Shown: piece by piece, positions 43,852 through 52,696 of the stretch
Layout: every line of letters starts with the position of its first letter
How positions within the stretch are numbered: the stretch's first letter is position 1
Assembly: GCA_027717655.1 (NCBI GenBank)
Contig: JALLOH010000003.1
Span: forward strand, 1-64,000
From: Acidobacteriia bacterium AH_259_A11_L15
GTDB lineage: Bacteria; Acidobacteriota; Terriglobia; Acidiferrales; 2-02-FULL-67-57
Length of the DNA stretch: 64,000 nt
Reading direction: 5' to 3'
Position numbers and translations under genes: made by a program
The notes under the pieces: generated by a model
Databases searched by the model: none
Seen by the model: the letters and a program-made list of their open reading frames with translations, nothing else
Told to the model about the DNA's origin: nothing

Positions 43852-44241
43852 TCATGAATCATCATCTTGTCCACCTAGGGTATATCCGGCCCCTGCGCCC
43901 AGAATGGCTCCCCAGGGTCCCAGAAAGGCACCCAGAGTCCCGCCTATGAGTGCCCCCCAAGCACGGCGGTTCTCCCTGGCCTTCTTGGAAAGCGGGGCTC
44001 TGCTATGGCCGGACCGATGCCGAGCAGTTTTAGAGCTGCTATCTCCTTTCGAGCGGTTACAGGAGATGCAGGCAGGCCTTAGGTTCCGTAGGTAGTCTGA
44101 GCCGCCGCTGGCCTTGGCCACTGAGTGGTCAATTTCCCATGAGCGACGATAAGACCGGCGCGATAGTTGTCGCCAGCAAATGTGGCAGCGACCGTCGGCC
44201 GAGTCGAAAATAAGATCGATTTGTTGTCTTGTATATGCCAT
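43852..44241 (-). CDS. HNH endonuclease with C-terminal glycine-zipper membrane segment
   Basis: 129 aa with start at 44241 (MAYTRQQIDLIF). The zinc-HNH core has CHICWRQLSRRSY, then WEIDHSVAKASGGSD (catalytic His) and LRPACISCNRSKGD. After a short basic linker, WGALIGGTLGAFLGPWGAIL is a glycine zipper (G-x3-G repeats) that inserts in membranes. A DNA nuclease fused to such a segment may act at the membrane, for example on entering DNA. It follows the PIN gene by 17 bases on the same strand. Confidence 0.7.
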   Translation of the reverse strand: MAYTRQQIDLIFDSADGRCHICWRQLSRRSYRRSWEIDHSVAKASGGSDYLRNLRPACISCNRSKGDSSSKTARHRSGHSRAPLSKKARENRRAWGALIGGTLGAFLGPWGAILGAGAGYTLGGQDDDS

Positions 44242-44258
44242 GGTCACGCCAGCCAGGG

Positions 44259-44738
44259 CTACTCCCTTTCGAGCACTTTCTGGCGAAACATCTCTACAAG
44301 CTCTTCGGAGATCCAAGCCCCTTCGCGAATCATGTCCTCGAGGATTCTGACAGCCTCCCCCCCGGAGATCCTTTCTATTTCAACTGCATACTCCAAAACA
44401 CCAATCGCGCCAGAAACAGCGATTTGTAGTTCTTCAGCTGTCTGTCTGGCCTGCCTGTCATTTGTCAGCAGAGTTGCCGCGTGCGATTGGGCAACTGTAA
44501 GGGCGCCTAGCTCTCCGGAACCTAGGCCTGGCTTGTTCCCGCGTATGTCACCAAGAAACTGCCATTCTTCTGCGCTCGTTAACGGTGCAATTTCAGCTTG
44601 AGGAAGCTGGATATCAGCTTCGGCAAGCTCTTTTTCTACGAAGTCGGATATCAACATGCGTCCGGCGAAAAGATCAAGCAAGAGTTCGAGACTGCCAGTT
44701 AGGTGGAAATCAGCCACCACACTTGCATCCAAAGACAC
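44259..44738 (-). CDS. PIN-domain toxin-like ribonuclease
   Basis: 159 aa. The N-terminal LDASVVADFHLTGSLELLLD holds the first Asp of a PIN site, with Glu in SDFVEKELAEA and Asp/Glu in LGSGELGALTVA and LLTNDRQAR. This is the standard four-acid set for metal-dependent RNA cleavage. It begins ten bases after the XRE-ImmA gene, a known type of toxin-antitoxin pairing in which the upstream protein neutralises the PIN ribonuclease. Confidence 0.75.
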   Translation of the reverse strand: MSLDASVVADFHLTGSLELLLDLFAGRMLISDFVEKELAEADIQLPQAEIAPLTSAEEWQFLGDIRGNKPGLGSGELGALTVAQSHAATLLTNDRQARQTAEELQIAVSGAIGVLEYAVEIERISGGEAVRILEDMIREGAWISEELVEMFRQKVLERE

Positions 44739-44748
44739 GGTTCCTGAG

Positions 44749-45882
44749 CTAAGCCTGTGCAGAGGCTAGTCCTTTTCGCCACTCTTGGGCTTTTCTCCTG
44801 GTCTCGACTATGTTCAGTCCCAGTAATTCTGCAAGCTTTCCAAGAGAAACCACTTCATCCAGGGCAGCTTTTCGAGCGAGATGTTGGAATCTGCTGAATC
44901 TGTTCCACTGTTCGAGAAAGTCTTTCGGCATAGGTGCAAGTTCCCTAGTCTTATCACCTCTGTGCTTATCCAGCTCGGCAAACAACTGCTTATATTCGGC
45001 CTCAGAAAGCAAACGGAGATCGCGAAGTCTGACGAGCATCATGTCACCACTGACACTAAAATAATGCTTTAGGAAAACTACATCCTCGAGGCCTACCTTC
45101 TTTTCTCCGACATTTTTCAGAAACAAATCCCGAAGGCCGACTTCGGGAACAAGAAAATTCGCAGCAAAGAGGTTGGCCATCTTCTCCAACTCGTGTTCTT
45201 TCTCGAGTCCGGCTGAAGGCTCAGGACTCTTGTAAAAGGAACGGTGCATGAGGAGATGACCATACTCATGCGCCAGCGAGAAGATTTGGCGTTCTAGAGT
45301 GTTACGTTCGTTTATGAAAATGCAAGGACCATACTGCAAGGAAAATGCAGAAAAGCCGAACATGTCTTTGTCATCGACTGGGAAGCGGAAGATTCTCACG
45401 CTCTGTTCATCTAGGAGTTTGAAAATGTTGTCGATGGGATCAAGTTGTCCTAAGCCCATCCTCTCACGCTCTGAATGGGCGACTTGGGTAGCGAACTGAA
45501 AAGGCCTTGAATGGACACGGGGTGAGTACGAATACTCGGGCGGCGGGAGTAGACTATCAGCGACGCCTACAATGTCTTCAAGCTCGCGATAGGCTTTGCA
45601 GAATCTCTCGAAGCGTGAACGGGCCTGCGAAGGAGCGATTGCTTCTGCTGCTGCACGATACAGGAGCGCCAGCGCCGCTTCCTTTTCCTCGAAGAAGTCG
45701 CTGACGGAGCGACCGAGGACACGCGCTGCTACGAGGAGCTTGGTACTGTCGATGGCTACATGACCGTTCTCGATCGCGCTCAGAGTCGCCCTAGATACAC
45801 CCAGTTGGTCGGCTAGCTCCTCCTGGGACAGCCCAGCTAACTCCCGAGCAGACTTCAAGTTACGGCCAATTATTTCCTTCAC
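44749..45882 (-). CDS. XRE regulator with ImmA/IrrE (M78) metallopeptidase domain
   Basis: 377 aa. Residues 8-62 are a helix-turn-helix (LAGLSQEELADQLGVSRATL). Residues about 165-270 contain FSLAHEYGHLLMH, the HExxH zinc site of the ImmA family, followed by the second Glu in KEHELEKMANLFAANFLVP. It is paired with the PIN gene. It reads away from the CBASS operon across the TTGACAATATTGTG element, where its helix-turn-helix domain may bind and set expression of both units. Confidence 0.8.
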   Translation of the reverse strand: MKEIIGRNLKSARELAGLSQEELADQLGVSRATLSAIENGHVAIDSTKLLVAARVLGRSVSDFFEEKEAALALLYRAAAEAIAPSQARSRFERFCKAYRELEDIVGVADSLLPPPEYSYSPRVHSRPFQFATQVAHSERERMGLGQLDPIDNIFKLLDEQSVRIFRFPVDDKDMFGFSAFSLQYGPCIFINERNTLERQIFSLAHEYGHLLMHRSFYKSPEPSAGLEKEHELEKMANLFAANFLVPEVGLRDLFLKNVGEKKVGLEDVVFLKHYFSVSGDMMLVRLRDLRLLSEAEYKQLFAELDKHRGDKTRELAPMPKDFLEQWNRFSRFQHLARKAALDEVVSLGKLAELLGLNIVETRRKAQEWRKGLASAQA

Positions 45883-45903
45883 GGCTCCTCCTTGATTAAG
45901 TTT

Positions 45904-45942
45904 CTTGACAATATTGTGATGGACGAGCTAGAATTTGTCAAG
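45904..45942 (+). promoter_or_regulatory. Sigma70-type promoter and operator candidate of the CBASS operon
   Basis: TTGACA (45905-45910) and TAGAAT (45929-45934) are 18 bases apart, close to consensus. The -35 box lies in the palindrome ACAATATTGT, and CTTGACAA (45904-45911) is repeated inverted as TTGTCAAG (45935-45942). The site is in the gap between the divergent XRE-ImmA gene and CBASS, so it is a good candidate for a shared operator. Confidence 0.6.
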
Positions 45943-45964
45943 TACTTTAGACGCTAGAGTTAGC

Positions 45965-46918
45965 ATGACAGGAGACGCACACAAGGTGAGCGAGACAAGA
46001 AGGGAGGACAAAGCCAGCCGGCTTCCAACTGGCGCGCTGACAGCAGAGCGCATACTGCCCGACCCCGTACTGGATGCCCACTGGGAGAGGATCATCATCC
46101 CTGAGGATCTCCGCCAAGGTTTACTCGGGCAAGCTGTGGTTTCCATGACCATAAGGCGTCGGCTCGGAACCGTCGCGTCTGCGCTGCATGGGATCATCTT
46201 GCTAACTGGTGCGCCTGGGACAGGGAAGACTACTTTGGCCCGCGGACTCGCCAACCGGGTGGCGCGTGCAAATCAGAGAGAATATGGCAAGATGGTTTAC
46301 GCAGAGGTCGATCCTCACCGGCTTCCCAGTGAACTCCTCGGGCGCACACAGCAGGCAGTTACTCGCCTGCTTGGTGAAGAAATTCCGGCCTTCGCGTCAA
46401 ATGGCAAGCCTGCAATCATACTTCTTGATGAGGTTGAGTCCTTAGCAACAAGCAGGACTAAGGCTTCTATGGAAACGAATCCCGTCGACGTACACCGTGC
46501 GACTGATGCAGTCCTTGCTGGAGTGGACCGTCTCGCTGAAGAGTTTCCTCACCTGCTGTTTCTGGCGACGACCAACTTTTCTGAGGCCGTAGACTATGCA
46601 TTCATTTCGCGGGTGGACGCGGTTTTCGAACTACCGCTCCCTAGTCTCGAAGCTGGGGCAGTCATCATCGAGGATACACTTAAGATGTACGCGAACGAGT
46701 GGAAATCCATCGAGATGCTTGCGACCAAGGACGTGGGGCTGGCTGTAGCCGAGGTCGCCCAAGGATTAGATGGACGGCAGCTGCGGAAGCTTGTGGCGCA
46801 TGCGCTGGCTATGAACCTGGACACTGCGAGCGACCCGGGAAAGCTGACAAGAGAATGTCTGCTCGAAGCAGCCAAGCGCGTGGTGGAGCTATCTCGGCAG
46901 GGGGGTCAGAGGAATTGA
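45965..46918 (+). CDS. cap6: TRIP13/Pch2-like AAA+ ATPase of CBASS (Cap6)
   Basis: 317 aa from ATG 45965; the TTG at 45935 lies on the promoter. Walker A LLTGAPGTGKTTLARGLANR near residue 87, Walker B AIILLDEVESLA near 150, sensor ATTNFSEAVD near 205 and an arginine-finger block ISRVDAVFELPLPS follow the Pch2/TRIP13 pattern. In type III CBASS it unfolds the HORMA protein to switch off the nucleotidyltransferase. First gene of the operon, which also holds HORMA, CD-NTase and a nuclease. Confidence 0.85.
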   Translation: MTGDAHKVSETRREDKASRLPTGALTAERILPDPVLDAHWERIIIPEDLRQGLLGQAVVSMTIRRRLGTVASALHGIILLTGAPGTGKTTLARGLANRVARANQREYGKMVYAEVDPHRLPSELLGRTQQAVTRLLGEEIPAFASNGKPAIILLDEVESLATSRTKASMETNPVDVHRATDAVLAGVDRLAEEFPHLLFLATTNFSEAVDYAFISRVDAVFELPLPSLEAGAVIIEDTLKMYANEWKSIEMLATKDVGLAVAEVAQGLDGRQLRKLVAHALAMNLDTASDPGKLTRECLLEAAKRVVELSRQGGQRN

Positions 46919-47445
46919 GAGTCGAGCGGGTCATCGCGTGCAGTCCGGTTCGTACGCCCGAGGAGACTGCAAAACGAATTCTTGAGTTCGCGGGATCCTT
47001 CGGGGGCAGAGCCACAGTGGGCAACTTGCATCCAGCCGAAAATCTCCTGCGCCATATTGTCTTGCATCGGATCCCCCAAAACCGTCGGATCGAGGTCTTC
47101 TACGGAGAGCATTCATTACACCTGGCGTGTGCGTATGACTCTGAAGCACTAGACATAGATGAGGATGATGAGGCTCTCCCAATTAGGCTGCCTCGGCCTT
47201 CAGAGGACGACCCATGCTGGACGCTGCATGTACCCTGCCCGGACGATCTACACCCTTGGGCCGATTCCGTGGTTAAAGCTAATGGGATTGGCACTTGGCT
47301 GGTTCTTGAGCCATGCACATCGAAGGCTGCCGCCGAGGGCACAGTGGAGGCCAAGCCCAAGGTGAAGAAAGAAGGACCACTCGTGGATCTTGAAGACCTA
47401 AAGGCTGCGGCACGGGCAAATCGAGACGAGGGCTACGACAAATGA
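46915..47445 (+). CDS. Unrecognised accessory protein of the CBASS operon
   Basis: 176 aa from TTG 46915, which overlaps the Cap6 stop (TTGA), and overlapping HORMA by four bases, so it is translationally coupled at both ends. A purine-rich GGGGGG...GAGGA stretch precedes it. The first 90 residues look alpha/beta (TPEETAKRILEFAGSFGG, LLRHIVLHRIPQNR). An acidic stretch DIDEDDE lies in the middle, and the Lys/Glu-rich C-terminal tail (VKKEGPLVDLEDLKAAARAN) could be a disordered peptide. The position suggests a partner of HORMA, possibly supplying its closure peptide; this is inference. Confidence 0.55.
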   Translation: MRVERVIACSPVRTPEETAKRILEFAGSFGGRATVGNLHPAENLLRHIVLHRIPQNRRIEVFYGEHSLHLACAYDSEALDIDEDDEALPIRLPRPSEDDPCWTLHVPCPDDLHPWADSVVKANGIGTWLVLEPCTSKAAAEGTVEAKPKVKKEGPLVDLEDLKAAARANRDEGYDK

Positions 47446-47951
47446 GCGTGCAAGTGCGTGTGCGTGTTGTGATTCGCACGCTGAGCGTGAATTACATTGC
47501 GGGAGAGCTGACCCGAGTCTTTCAGGCAGTAGCGATTGCCTTGGGGCTGGACCTCGATTATCTCGAGTCCAACTGGAACGTCCTGCTGTCCGGCTTGCGC
47601 AAGTGGCTGGAAGAAAACACGCTACAAGCGGTGTACTTGGAGGTTTACAACGCACAAGGTTTCCTGGTAAGCCGCCTAGATTTGCAAATCCAATACGGCT
47701 CAGTGATAGCAGATGAGAGGAACTTCTATAGCGACTTGGAAAGTGTCAGGCTGGCCATGCGGAAAGTCGGGACTGTTCCGCAGGACTGTCGCTATTGCAT
47801 CGTCGTTTCGCTGGCGACCGGTGCCTCCGATGTGCCTGGGTGGTCTAGGACGACGCTGCGGTCAACCGAGGGTATGCGTTCCCTGGCAATCGGCCCCCTG
47901 CTGGGGTCTCCATCGATTTCGAGCAAAATGAACATTTGGGTCAGGCGTTAG
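47442..47951 (+). CDS. cap7: Bacterial HORMA-domain protein of CBASS (Cap7-like)
   Basis: 169 aa. It closely follows the bacterial HORMA pattern as I know it: LRKWLEENTLQAVYLEVYNA in the middle, then DCRYCIVVS and DVPGWSRTTLRSTEGM and a terminal aromatic strand, the mobile safety-belt end. HORMA binds a target peptide and activates the adjacent nucleotidyltransferase, and Cap6 reverses this. Overlaps the previous gene by four bases. Confidence 0.8.
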   Translation: MSVQVRVRVVIRTLSVNYIAGELTRVFQAVAIALGLDLDYLESNWNVLLSGLRKWLEENTLQAVYLEVYNAQGFLVSRLDLQIQYGSVIADERNFYSDLESVRLAMRKVGTVPQDCRYCIVVSLATGASDVPGWSRTTLRSTEGMRSLAIGPLLGSPSISSKMNIWVRR

Positions 47952-47996
47952 CCAATACAGGCTGCCCATGCTTGAACAGAAAGTGAGCAAAAAGGG

Positions 47997-48866
47997 ATGA
48001 CCGTCAGAGAGGCTTTTGAAAAGTTCAAATCGAACCTTGAAATCACCGAGGAAGAAGAGACAACAGCAAGCGGGCGCCATAACCGCGTCCGAGAGCTTCT
48101 GGACGGGACTTTCGAACTGGAAAACCATTTCCTGACAGGTTCATACCGGCGGGAGACAAAAACGAAGCCACTCAAAGATGTAGACATTTTCTGTGTGCTC
48201 AAGGCTAACAACTCTACTCGGCGCGCTTACAGGGAAAACAACCCATCCAATGTCCTCTCCGCCTTCGAAAAGGTGCTCCGTGAAGAGTGTGGTGACAGGG
48301 TTTCTATCGGACGGAGATCCGTATCAATCGACTTCGGCCCGGAGGAACGTATTGTGAGCTTCGACGTGGTGCCAGCCTTCGAAAGATCAGGCAGAGGCTA
48401 CGAGGTTCCAGACGGGAAATTGGGAATATGGATTGCGAGTGATCCCACCGAGCACGCCAGCCAAGCTACTGAGAAAAACAAGGAGCTTGACAACAAGTGG
48501 AAGCCACTGGTGAAGATGATCAAGGGTTGGAATCGGGCGAACGACAACCCGGTCAAACCCTCTTTCCTACTGGAGGTCATGGCGATGGAGCTAGTAGCTC
48601 CAGAATTCACGAATTACCCATGGGAACTGCAGACCTTTTTTGCCAGCGCAGCCGAACGCGTTACGGATTCTTGGCCCGATCCAGCTGGGTTGGGTCCAGA
48701 TGTAAATGACACCATGTCTGACACTGAAAAAAGGCATGCGTCCTTAGCCCTGCAGAGGGCTGCAGGCGATGCGGCGGCTGCTCGACGGCTGGAAAATGCT
48801 GGTCAAGAGAACGATGCAAAACGTGCATGGAGGATGCTGCTAGGACTCCTGTTCCCGGTCTCCTAA
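47997..48866 (+). CDS. CD-NTase (cGAS-like nucleotidyltransferase) of CBASS
   Basis: 289 aa. The active site is seen as GSYRRETKTKPLKDVDIFCV near residues 46-65 (GS plus D-x-D), with the third Asp in VSFDVVPAF near 123. The C-terminal helical bundle (ELDNKWKPLVKMIKGWNRAN, SFLLEVMAMELVAPEF) is typical of the CdnC/CdnD type. It should make a cyclic oligonucleotide when HORMA is bound. 45 bases after the HORMA gene. Confidence 0.85.
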   Translation: MTVREAFEKFKSNLEITEEEETTASGRHNRVRELLDGTFELENHFLTGSYRRETKTKPLKDVDIFCVLKANNSTRRAYRENNPSNVLSAFEKVLREECGDRVSIGRRSVSIDFGPEERIVSFDVVPAFERSGRGYEVPDGKLGIWIASDPTEHASQATEKNKELDNKWKPLVKMIKGWNRANDNPVKPSFLLEVMAMELVAPEFTNYPWELQTFFASAAERVTDSWPDPAGLGPDVNDTMSDTEKRHASLALQRAAGDAAAARRLENAGQENDAKRAWRMLLGLLFPVS

Positions 48867-48939
48867 GCATTAGCTTGTACTGGCGAAATCAGCTTTTTAG
48901 GTAAAATTGCAAGTACCATCGAATACTGTTATCTGAGAT

Positions 48940-49725
48940 ATGCCAACCGATGGGAAAAAGAATCGAGTCGATCTCAGCAGTGTTTTCGCTGCTGTGGCTG
49001 AGCAGCTACGCGCTCAGTTCAATGCCATTCAGCACAGCGTGCAACATGGGCCCACCAAGGGATCAGCTGGAGAAGCTGTTTGGAGAGAGTGGTTAGAACG
49101 ACATTTGCCTCGGCGTTACGCTGCCGGCACCGGCTTCGTGACCGACTCCAAGGGTTACCAAAGTAAACAGCAGGACATCGTGATCTACGACCGCCAATAC
49201 TCGCCGCTGCTGTATGTCGAGCGAGATGCCTTATTCATTCCGGCTGAAAGTGTCTACGCCGTTGTCGAGGTAAAAACTTCGCTCACGCCAGATGAAATCG
49301 GGGATGCCAAGGCCAAGATAGCTTCTGTACGGACTCTTTATCGGGCCCCGTCGCAGAAGGTTTTACATGCCGCTGGGGTGGCGCGACCCAGGAAGCATGG
49401 CAGGATCTTTGGTTATGTTGTAGCGACAACGACAAGTTTATCTCGTCGCAACTTTCAAAAAAGGCTCGCTCGACACCTCCGGTCCGATCAAGCTAGCTTC
49501 ATCGACGGGGGCTGCATTCTAAGCGTTGGAGCTTTTTCAACTCAGCTCGCTAGGGCCAAAGTCGATTTACGAACAGTTGAGTCAGCAGATCACGCTCTCT
49601 TCTGCTTCTTCGGTCTCCTCTTTGAAGATCTCAAAAGCCTAGCAACCGTGAGGCCATTCGATCTCGGGCACTACGCGACATCGGTTCGCTATCTCCACCG
49701 CAAGCGCCTAAAACGCCAGATCTGA
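48940..49725 (+). CDS. DUF6602-like PD-(D/E)XK protein, candidate CBASS effector
   Basis: 261 aa. The middle contains AGTGFVTDSKGYQSKQQDIV (Asp) and ESVYAVVEVKTSL (E-x-K), a restriction-type nuclease core near residues 65-115. The rest is alpha/beta, with basic patches RRNFQKRLARHL. It lies 73 bases after the CD-NTase and ends the operon, the usual place of the effector. The effector in most HORMA/TRIP13 CBASS is NucC; this one looks unrelated. No cyclic-nucleotide domain is recognisable. Confidence 0.65.
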   Translation: MPTDGKKNRVDLSSVFAAVAEQLRAQFNAIQHSVQHGPTKGSAGEAVWREWLERHLPRRYAAGTGFVTDSKGYQSKQQDIVIYDRQYSPLLYVERDALFIPAESVYAVVEVKTSLTPDEIGDAKAKIASVRTLYRAPSQKVLHAAGVARPRKHGRIFGYVVATTTSLSRRNFQKRLARHLRSDQASFIDGGCILSVGAFSTQLARAKVDLRTVESADHALFCFFGLLFEDLKSLATVRPFDLGHYATSVRYLHRKRLKRQI

Positions 49726-49890
49726 CTGCTTGTCCCTCGAGTTTTTCGTATGCGCTGCCGGCAGAAGTTCTAGAGCGGGCTTAATTAGTCTGGTTGCAAT
49801 GCAAGCAAGCGCCAGAAGAAGAACTCCTCCCTTCCGTGTTATCGTACACGAGAAACGCGGACCTAACCTTGTCTGGAGGACCTAGAGCCG

Positions 49891-51063
49891 ATGCGCGAAC
49901 ACACCACTTCATCCGAAATATCTGGCTTGTACAAGCTTTCGGTGCACGAGCGCCTGGAAATTGTTGAGAGTTGCGGACAGCTTACCAACGAGGAATTAGA
50001 AACACTCTCAGCCACCAAGCCACTAACCGTAGAAGAGGCTAGTCAAATGCTCGAGAATGTCGCGGGCATTTTCCCACTTCCGCTGTCAATCGCCACACAC
50101 TTTCGGGTTAATGGGAGAGATCGCCTAGTCCCTATGGTTACGGAGGAAAAGTCAATCGTCGCTGGAGCGTCGTACGCGGCCAAGCTAGCGCGCTCCGCTG
50201 GTGGATTTACTGCTTCCTGCACAGAGCCGCGTATGGTCGGCCAGGTGCAAATCATGAATTGCCCGAGTCCTGATGAGGCCGAGCGCCGAGTTGTACGAGA
50301 AGCCCAAGGCATACTGGAAAAGGCAAACGCTCTTGGTGGGAGCATTGTTGGACTCGGGGGAGGAGGAAGAAGTCTCGAATGTAAGGTCCTCCGAACTGAC
50401 CGCGGCTCGATGTTGATCGTGGATATTACTTTTGACACAAGGGATGCGATGGGCGCTCGTTTCGTGACGCGGGCATGCGAGAGTGTTGCTCCTTTTTTAG
50501 AAGAGATTACAGGAGGGAGAGCTCTAGCCAAGATTGTATCCAACTTTGCAGTTAAAAGAATCTGTAAGGCAGGAGCAGTTTGGAGAAAAGACCTGCTCGG
50601 TGATGGAACAGTTGCAGGCATTCTCGACGTTTGCGAATTTGCCATTCACGACAAGTTTCGATGCGTAACCCACAACAAGGGCATCATGAACGGGATTGAC
50701 GCTGTTGCAGTAGCGACGGGCAATGATTTCCGCGCGATTGAAGCTGCGGCTCATGCCTTTGCTTGCAGAGAGGGCAGGTATGTCCCGCTCGCTAAGTACT
50801 TTCAGGACGACGATGGGAATCTTCGAGGAGAGATCGAGATTCCGTTGCCTGTCGGTATCGTGGGCGGATCGACGACAAACCCAGTCGCGCGTATTTGTCG
50901 GAAAATCCTAGGCGTGAACAGTGTGACTGAGCTGGCCGAAATCATGGCGGCAGTAGGATTAGCCCAGAACTTCGCGATATTGAGAGCCCTGGTACAGGAA
51001 GGCTTGGAAGGGTCCTACCGAAGGCTGTCAGGCGTGGGGGTTAGAACTTCACAAAAGACATAA
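49891..51063 (+). CDS. HMG-CoA reductase, class II-like, with altered C-terminus
   Basis: 390 aa; GGAGGA (49875-49880) is a good Shine-Dalgarno site. The catalytic Glu in VTEEKSIVAGASYAAKLAR (about 87), DAMGARFV (about 190), the Lys in THNKGIMNGIDAVAVATGND (about 265) with the Asp of GNDFRAIEA, and PVGIVGGST are present. The end is not normal: after the conserved AQNFAILRALVQEG the usual GHM(x)LH block with the catalytic His and the 40-residue flap is replaced by a short unrelated tail (GSYRRLSG). The enzyme may be inactive or have a changed role. Convergent with mevalonate kinase, 10 bases away. Confidence 0.75.
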   Translation: MREHTTSSEISGLYKLSVHERLEIVESCGQLTNEELETLSATKPLTVEEASQMLENVAGIFPLPLSIATHFRVNGRDRLVPMVTEEKSIVAGASYAAKLARSAGGFTASCTEPRMVGQVQIMNCPSPDEAERRVVREAQGILEKANALGGSIVGLGGGGRSLECKVLRTDRGSMLIVDITFDTRDAMGARFVTRACESVAPFLEEITGGRALAKIVSNFAVKRICKAGAVWRKDLLGDGTVAGILDVCEFAIHDKFRCVTHNKGIMNGIDAVAVATGNDFRAIEAAAHAFACREGRYVPLAKYFQDDDGNLRGEIEIPLPVGIVGGSTTNPVARICRKILGVNSVTELAEIMAAVGLAQNFAILRALVQEGLEGSYRRLSGVGVRTSQKT

Positions 51064-51073
51064 GCAACTTACG

Positions 51074-52117
51074 TCAGGCGCTGGCTTCAAGCCTGACCCC
51101 TTTGACTCCCAGTTGGACTTCGCAAGGTGAATACCCCATGCCTCGTATTGTCTCTTCTAATCTTTTCCTGTCCTCGTGAAAACAAATAACGAAACCTCCG
51201 CCCCCGGCTCCGGAGAGCTTGGCGCCGCCGCCGATTCTCCTGATGGCTTCTGTCAACTGGTCAATCTCTACTGTGGAAACACGAAGCTCCGCCAGGACTT
51301 GCTGCGCCTCGTTCATGAGACGCTTGATCGTCGCAGCGTCTTTTCGTCCGAGAGCTCCAAACATCTCGCCTGTCACGCGGCCTAGAATTTTCACTCTTAC
51401 GACCCGGAAATCTTCTGGCAGGTCCCGAACAATTTGCAGTAGCTGTCCGGTTTTCTTTTCGCGTTTTCTAGTTTGAACAAGCAAAAAGTTACTAAGATTC
51501 CCTGGAATCGCGCCCTCTACCTGTCGAATAATATTCACCGGCGGTCGCTTCTCGAACCAAATCAATCCACCAAGGCAGCAAGTGGAATTGTCTCCCCCGG
51601 ATGGCGTCCCGTGGTTGAACTGCTCTATCTCAAAGGCAATCCGATTGATTTCGTCGGACGACAGCTCATAACAATAAGCAGTAGACAGCGCCTTGGCCAT
51701 CGAAACAGCCAGCGCCGCAGAAGACCCCAGACCGGACCCAATCGGGATGTCTGAGCGTATTTTAATGTTTGCACCCGTACGGACAGAAAGCTTTTCAAGA
51801 ACAAGCGCACTTGCTACCAGAGGTAAGTTCATTGGCTTCTTCTTCATTAAATCGAAGAGAGGCCGAAAGTTCTTGGACTGCATACAAGATCTGTGGATCG
51901 CACAGGCCTGCTCTAGCGATGTTGCCCACTCTCGCGGCGTAGCCTCGAGTGTCTGATGCAGCTCACGACCCCAGATTCTCATCGATTCGGACCGCGTCGC
52001 CGATACGGTACATCGCAGCGAAATGGCCGCGATGATTGCGGGCTCGCCGTATACCACCGAATGTTCGCCAATCAAATGAACCTTGCCAGGAGCCGAGGCT
52101 ACAACAGTTGCCATCAT
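51074..52117 (-). CDS. mvk: Mevalonate kinase (GHMP kinase)
   Basis: 347 aa. SAPGKVHLIGEHSVVYGEPA at the N-terminus, PIGSGLGSSAALAVSMAKAL near residue 130 (ATP loop), HGTPSGGDNSTCCLGGL near 185 and KLSGAGGGGFVICF near 305 are the GHMP motifs in correct order. This set marks mevalonate kinase, which makes phosphomevalonate for isoprenoids. Bacterial hosts of this type mostly use the non-mevalonate route, so it looks like cargo. Starts at 52117 or one codon later. Confidence 0.85.
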   Translation of the reverse strand: MMATVVASAPGKVHLIGEHSVVYGEPAIIAAISLRCTVSATRSESMRIWGRELHQTLEATPREWATSLEQACAIHRSCMQSKNFRPLFDLMKKKPMNLPLVASALVLEKLSVRTGANIKIRSDIPIGSGLGSSAALAVSMAKALSTAYCYELSSDEINRIAFEIEQFNHGTPSGGDNSTCCLGGLIWFEKRPPVNIIRQVEGAIPGNLSNFLLVQTRKREKKTGQLLQIVRDLPEDFRVVRVKILGRVTGEMFGALGRKDAATIKRLMNEAQQVLAELRVSTVEIDQLTEAIRRIGGGAKLSGAGGGGFVICFHEDRKRLEETIRGMGYSPCEVQLGVKGVRLEASA

Positions 52118-52180
52118 CTCACTTTGTCACTGCATAGTGATATCAGCAGGCTTTTTGGCCGCTCACGGCAAGCAGCTTTC

Positions 52181-52696
52181 ATGGAAAAACAAGTTCGCCT
52201 GGTGGATGACGATCTGTTCAGACTCTACGTCAAAGACCAGGATGGTTCCTACTCCGTTCACATTAACACCTGGGTTCGTGAGGACTGGAGAGAAATTGCT
52301 AGGGCACTCGGCAAGTCAGGCCAGCCAGTCAAAGACAAATCACGATGCTGTTGGCATTTTAGAGGTGGCAGCGACCCGAGCATTGAAATAGATGTCGGAG
52401 AGGGTGAATACGAGTTGTTCGGTGAACAAGGTCGACAATGGAGGACATACATGACTTTGGATAAATGGGGAATTAAGCCAGTTCAGCTGTCTGCTGAAGT
52501 GCGCTCCCTGGTTCGGGAATACAAAACCATCACAAAAAGATTGAGGCATTACGACTTCGTTCGCTCAAAAAATGTGGTGGGACGAATCGAGCAAAATCTG
52601 CCTCTAATGCGAAACAAAATGGAGCAGCTGACACAAGCCTGCATAGATAATTACTACGAGCCTTTCACCGGAATCAGACCGAGACGTTTGACTTGA
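52181..52696 (+). CDS. Hypothetical protein, 171 aa
   Basis: The start is taken at ATG 52181; the frame to 51956 crosses the kinase gene antisense. An N-terminal beta-rich part (VDDDLFRLYVKDQDGSYSVH, then IEIDVGEGEYELFG) precedes two charged helices (AEVRSLVREYKTITKRLRHY). No family recognised. It overlaps the convergent XRE-domain gene by 23 bases. Confidence 0.5.
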   Translation: MEKQVRLVDDDLFRLYVKDQDGSYSVHINTWVREDWREIARALGKSGQPVKDKSRCCWHFRGGSDPSIEIDVGEGEYELFGEQGRQWRTYMTLDKWGIKPVQLSAEVRSLVREYKTITKRLRHYDFVRSKNVVGRIEQNLPLMRNKMEQLTQACIDNYYEPFTGIRPRRLT

